A stretch of 8,342 nucleotides of DNA from Ascidiaceihabitans sp. (GTDB lineage Bacteria > Pseudomonadota > Alphaproteobacteria > Rhodobacterales > Rhodobacteraceae): contig JALZUL010000256.1 in assembly GCA_023301665.1 (NCBI GenBank), positions 1 to 8,342 on the forward strand, in the 5' to 3' direction. The notes beneath the pieces are model-generated. The model was not told the origin of the DNA. It saw nothing but the letters and a program-made list of their open reading frames with translations, and did no database searches. Each line of letters starts with the position of its first letter. Within the stretch, counting starts at the first letter, position 1. This document shows, piece by piece, positions 5,692-8,342 of this stretch. The position numbers were made by a program, and so were the translations under genes.

Positions 5692-8220
5692 CTATTCTTT
5701 GGCGCGCAATACTTGGGCGGGGCGGGTTGCCAATGGCCGCCATGCGAAAGCCAAACCTGCCACGAGCGTTGCGATAACACCTCCTGCGATGATCGCCAAT
5801 GCCGAGCGCCAAATCACGCTGTATTCAATGTCCATCATATAAGTGCTTACAGCCCAGCCGCCTGTTATGCCTGCCAACAAAGCGACTGTTCCGGCGGCAA
5901 GACCAAGGAGCGCGGCACGTAGGGCAAAGCTGATTAGAATACGGCCACGGGTTGCGCCCAATGTCTTTAGAATGGCGGCTTCATAGGTTCGTGCATTGGT
6001 TCCTGCTGCGGCAGCGCCGATCAAAACTAAGAAGCCTGTTAGCAAAGTTGCCGTTGCTCCATAAGACGTTGCAGCTGCGAGACCAGACAAAACATCGGCC
6101 ACGCGTTCAATCGCGTCTCGAACGCGGATCGCTGTGATGTTCGGGTATTGTTTTGCAAGGTCACGCAGAATGGCGGTTTCTGCTTTTTCTTCAGCATAGA
6201 CCGTAGAGATAAAGGTATGTGGCGCACTCTGCAGGGCACTTGGGTTCATCGATAATATAAAGCCAATGCCCGCAGTGGAAAAATCGACCTCCCGAAAGGA
6301 GCTGATGGTTCCTGTGATATCGCGGCCCAGAATGTTGATTGTCATGGTATCGCCCAGCGACAGGTTCATTTCCTCTGCCTCTTCCGCGGCGAAGCTGATC
6401 AAAGGCGGGCCAGTGTAGTCTTCGGGCCACCACTCGCCGCTAGTGATCCGGGTGCGCGCTGTGGGCAGGGCAGAATAGGTGACGCCACGATCACCACGTA
6501 AAACCCAATGTTCACCTGCGACCTCGCGAGCAGGTTTGCCGTTGATCTGGGTGATGACCCCGCGCAGCATTGGGGCGCTATCGATACGGCGTACGTTGGG
6601 ATCCGTCTCAAGGCGTTTTGTGTATCCCTCCATCTGGTCGCGCTGGATATCGACGAAGAAATAAGATGGTGCGACGTCTGGTAGGTTCCCGGTTATTGCG
6701 TTGCGCAGATTGCCGTCAATTTGTCCAACACTTGCAAGAACCGAAAGGCCAAGACCAAGGGACAAGATGACTGAAGCTGCGCCTTCTTGAGATCCTGAAA
6801 TCGATGTAATGGCCCACCGTAGTACTGGGCGGCCCCGTGTGAGGCGGGTGCTGCGCTTTGCGAGCCAACGCACGAGGGTGGCTGAGATGACTAGCATCAG
6901 TAGTGCGATTGCGATTCCACCTGACGTCCAAAGCGTGAGCCGCCACGTGCCAGAGAAATACGCGGCCAATCCAATCAAGGCGGATAGTGCAATTGTGATT
7001 GCCACAATGTAGCGCGGGGCAGGTAGTAATCTGCTTGAGCTTAGGGCGTCGCGAAAAAGGGTTGCGGCACGTACATCTTCCGCTCGAGCGAGGGGCCATA
7101 ATGTGAAGATGAAGGCGGTTAATAACCCGTAAATAGCGGCTTCAAAAAGCGGTGCAGGGTATATTCCGAAATTGGCGGGGATGGGCAGGCGGGCTTCGAT
7201 TAGCGGTGCGACCAGCAATGGGGTAAGCGCGCCAAGGGCCAGGCCGATGGCGACCCCGAGCAAGGATAATATACCAATTTGGATGAAATAGATTTGGAAA
7301 ATCGTGCTGCGTTCTGCCCCGAGCGTGCGCAATGTGGCAATGACGTTGGTCTTTTCTGACAGGTAAGACCGGACAGCTGCAGCGACGCCAACACCGCCAA
7401 CTGCCAAGCCAGATAAGCCAACAAGCACAAGAAACGCACCTATGCGGCGTACAAAATTTGCAACTCTTGGCGCACCATTGCGAGCGTCTGTCCAGCGCAT
7501 GCCTGCGTTTTCGAACGCTGTTCGGGCCTCCGCTTCAAGTTGTTCTAGGTCGGTGTCTGGGGGCAAATCAAGGCGGTATTTCGTGTTGAACAATGTGCCC
7601 GCGGCCAAAAGGCTTGAGTTCTCTAAATCTGTGGTACGCACGATGGTGCGCGGGCCTAGGCCAAAGCCATCAGCTGCCCCATCGGGTTCGCGGGTTAATT
7701 CTGCCGAGAGGTGAAACTGTTGGGTGCCAAGTGCAAAGCTATCGCCGATCGAAAGGCCTAACCGATCGATGAGAGCGCGTTCCATAATTGCGCCGGGCAG
7801 TCCTGCGTGATCGCCAAGGGCTGTCTTTAAGTCGATGTCCGGTGATAGGCCGACGCTTCCCAGTAGAGGGTAGGCGTCATCGACGGCTTTGATTTGTGTT
7901 AAGCCGCGTTCTGGCTCTGCATCGGTTTGAACAACGGCCATTGAACGAAATTCAGCGATTTCAGAAACGGCGGTAGCATGCGAAAGCATCCACGCTTTTT
8001 CGGCTTCATTCGCAAAACGATAGGTGAAATCCAGCTCAGCGTCTCCGCCAAGTAAAGCTGCACCTTCGGTAGATAGACCTGTTTCGATGGCGGTTCGCAC
8101 AGAGCCAACGGCTGCAATTGCAGCAACGCCGAGTGCGAGGCAGGCCAGAAAGATGCGAAAGCCACGCAGACCCCCGCGCAATTCGCGGCGGGCAAAGCGT
8201 GCAGCGATGGCAAGGCTCAT
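5692..8220 (-). CDS. FtsX-family ABC transporter permease, YbbP-like
   Basis: The 842 residues form an inner-membrane permease of the FtsX/MacB superfamily, of the large two-FtsX-domain kind typified by E. coli YbbP. A first membrane helix (about 21-40) is followed by a large extracytoplasmic domain (about 41-255). A helix cluster from about 260 to 378 contains the first FtsX core with the coupling segment NVIATLRTLGAERSTIF. Further helices lie near 403-421, 433-452 and 481-499. A second extracytoplasmic domain spans about 500-715. The second FtsX core (about 720-830) contains the matching segment YEAAILKTLGATRGRIL. Length and topology are normal for the family. Such permeases work with a LolD-type ATPase, and the gene for one is directly upstream, overlapping by 4 nt (ATGA at 8220-8217). 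AAGG lies 7 nt before the ATG. The substrate is not established; export or extraction of a lipid or lipoprotein-like molecule is a reasonable guess from relatives. Confidence 0.95.
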   Translation of the reverse strand: MSLAIAARFARRELRGGLRGFRIFLACLALGVAAIAAVGSVRTAIETGLSTEGAALLGGDAELDFTYRFANEAEKAWMLSHATAVSEIAEFRSMAVVQTDAEPERGLTQIKAVDDAYPLLGSVGLSPDIDLKTALGDHAGLPGAIMERALIDRLGLSIGDSFALGTQQFHLSAELTREPDGAADGFGLGPRTIVRTTDLENSSLLAAGTLFNTKYRLDLPPDTDLEQLEAEARTAFENAGMRWTDARNGAPRVANFVRRIGAFLVLVGLSGLAVGGVGVAAAVRSYLSEKTNVIATLRTLGAERSTIFQIYFIQIGILSLLGVAIGLALGALTPLLVAPLIEARLPIPANFGIYPAPLFEAAIYGLLTAFIFTLWPLARAEDVRAATLFRDALSSSRLLPAPRYIVAITIALSALIGLAAYFSGTWRLTLWTSGGIAIALLMLVISATLVRWLAKRSTRLTRGRPVLRWAITSISGSQEGAASVILSLGLGLSVLASVGQIDGNLRNAITGNLPDVAPSYFFVDIQRDQMEGYTKRLETDPNVRRIDSAPMLRGVITQINGKPAREVAGEHWVLRGDRGVTYSALPTARTRITSGEWWPEDYTGPPLISFAAEEAEEMNLSLGDTMTINILGRDITGTISSFREVDFSTAGIGFILSMNPSALQSAPHTFISTVYAEEKAETAILRDLAKQYPNITAIRVRDAIERVADVLSGLAAATSYGATATLLTGFLVLIGAAAAGTNARTYEAAILKTLGATRGRILISFALRAALLGLAAGTVALLAGITGGWAVSTYMMDIEYSVIWRSALAIIAGGVIATLVAGLAFAWRPLATRPAQVLRAKE

Positions 8221-8342
8221 GCGGCGACCTTTGTTTGGTCAACGCGGCCATCGCGCAGGCGCACAACACGGTCACAGCGTGCAGCAAGGTCGGCGGAATG
8301 CGTCACCATGATGAGGGTTGCGCCGTGGCGATCCCGTAGATC
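8217..8342 (-). CDS. ABC transporter ATP-binding protein, C-terminal end (YbbA/LolD-like)
   Basis: Only the last 41 codons and the TGA stop are inside the window; the start lies beyond the right edge. The visible part reads through the H-loop, with the switch histidine in LIMVTHSADLAARCD, and then RVVRLRDGRV, the usual C-terminal strand of MacB/LolD/YbbA-type ATPases. The Walker motifs are outside. Its TGA overlaps the permease ATG as ATGA, the usual arrangement for translationally coupled partners, so it should power that permease. The exact subfamily is inferred from the permease partner. Confidence 0.9.
   Translation of the reverse strand, partial: DLRDRHGATLIMVTHSADLAARCDRVVRLRDGRVDQTKVAA

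Overview
The window looks like chromosomal DNA of an alphaproteobacterium, most likely a marine Rhodobacteraceae (roseobacter-type) of moderate GC. This rests on the protein flavour of the glutamine-dependent NAD+ synthetase and glutamyl-tRNA synthetase and on the YbbAP-type exporter. The genus cannot be fixed from sequence alone. I see no tRNA, rRNA, IS element, phage gene or CRISPR array. Most of the window is ordinary housekeeping and transport DNA.

Layout. (1) 1-1217, minus strand: the N-terminal 405 codons of an exported MORN-repeat protein. It has a signal peptide and then sixteen 23-residue repeats in perfect register, and it runs off the left edge. (2) 1218-1428: a 211-bp divergent intergenic region with one short inverted repeat. 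(3) 1429-3087, plus: nadE, two-domain NAD+ synthetase. It abuts (3088-3684, plus) a small unrecognised membrane protein whose ATG directly follows the nadE stop in the same frame. (4) 3778-5109, plus: gltX, a glutamyl-tRNA synthetase without any cysteine. (5) 5122-8342, minus: a compact operon that converges on gltX. It is transcribed from the right edge as ABC ATPase (only its last 41 residues are here), an 842-aa YbbP/FtsX-type permease, and a gamma-glutamylcyclotransferase-like protein. The first two genes overlap by 4 nt, and the ribosome binding site of the third starts inside the stop codon of the second.

How the genes fit together. NadE makes NAD+ from its deamido precursor using glutamine. 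GltX charges tRNA with glutamate and may serve tRNA-Gln as well, since many alphaproteobacteria use the indirect route. The ATPase and permease form one inner-membrane complex. The cyclotransferase-like gene is co-transcribed with them, but its link to their substrate is unknown. The MORN protein is divergent from nadE and its role is unknown.

The most interesting signal is the internal order of the MORN array: F/W alternation with a two-repeat (138-bp) period, one phase slip, and strict coupling of a His to an aromatic residue in the next repeat. I found no convincing undescribed multi-gene system.
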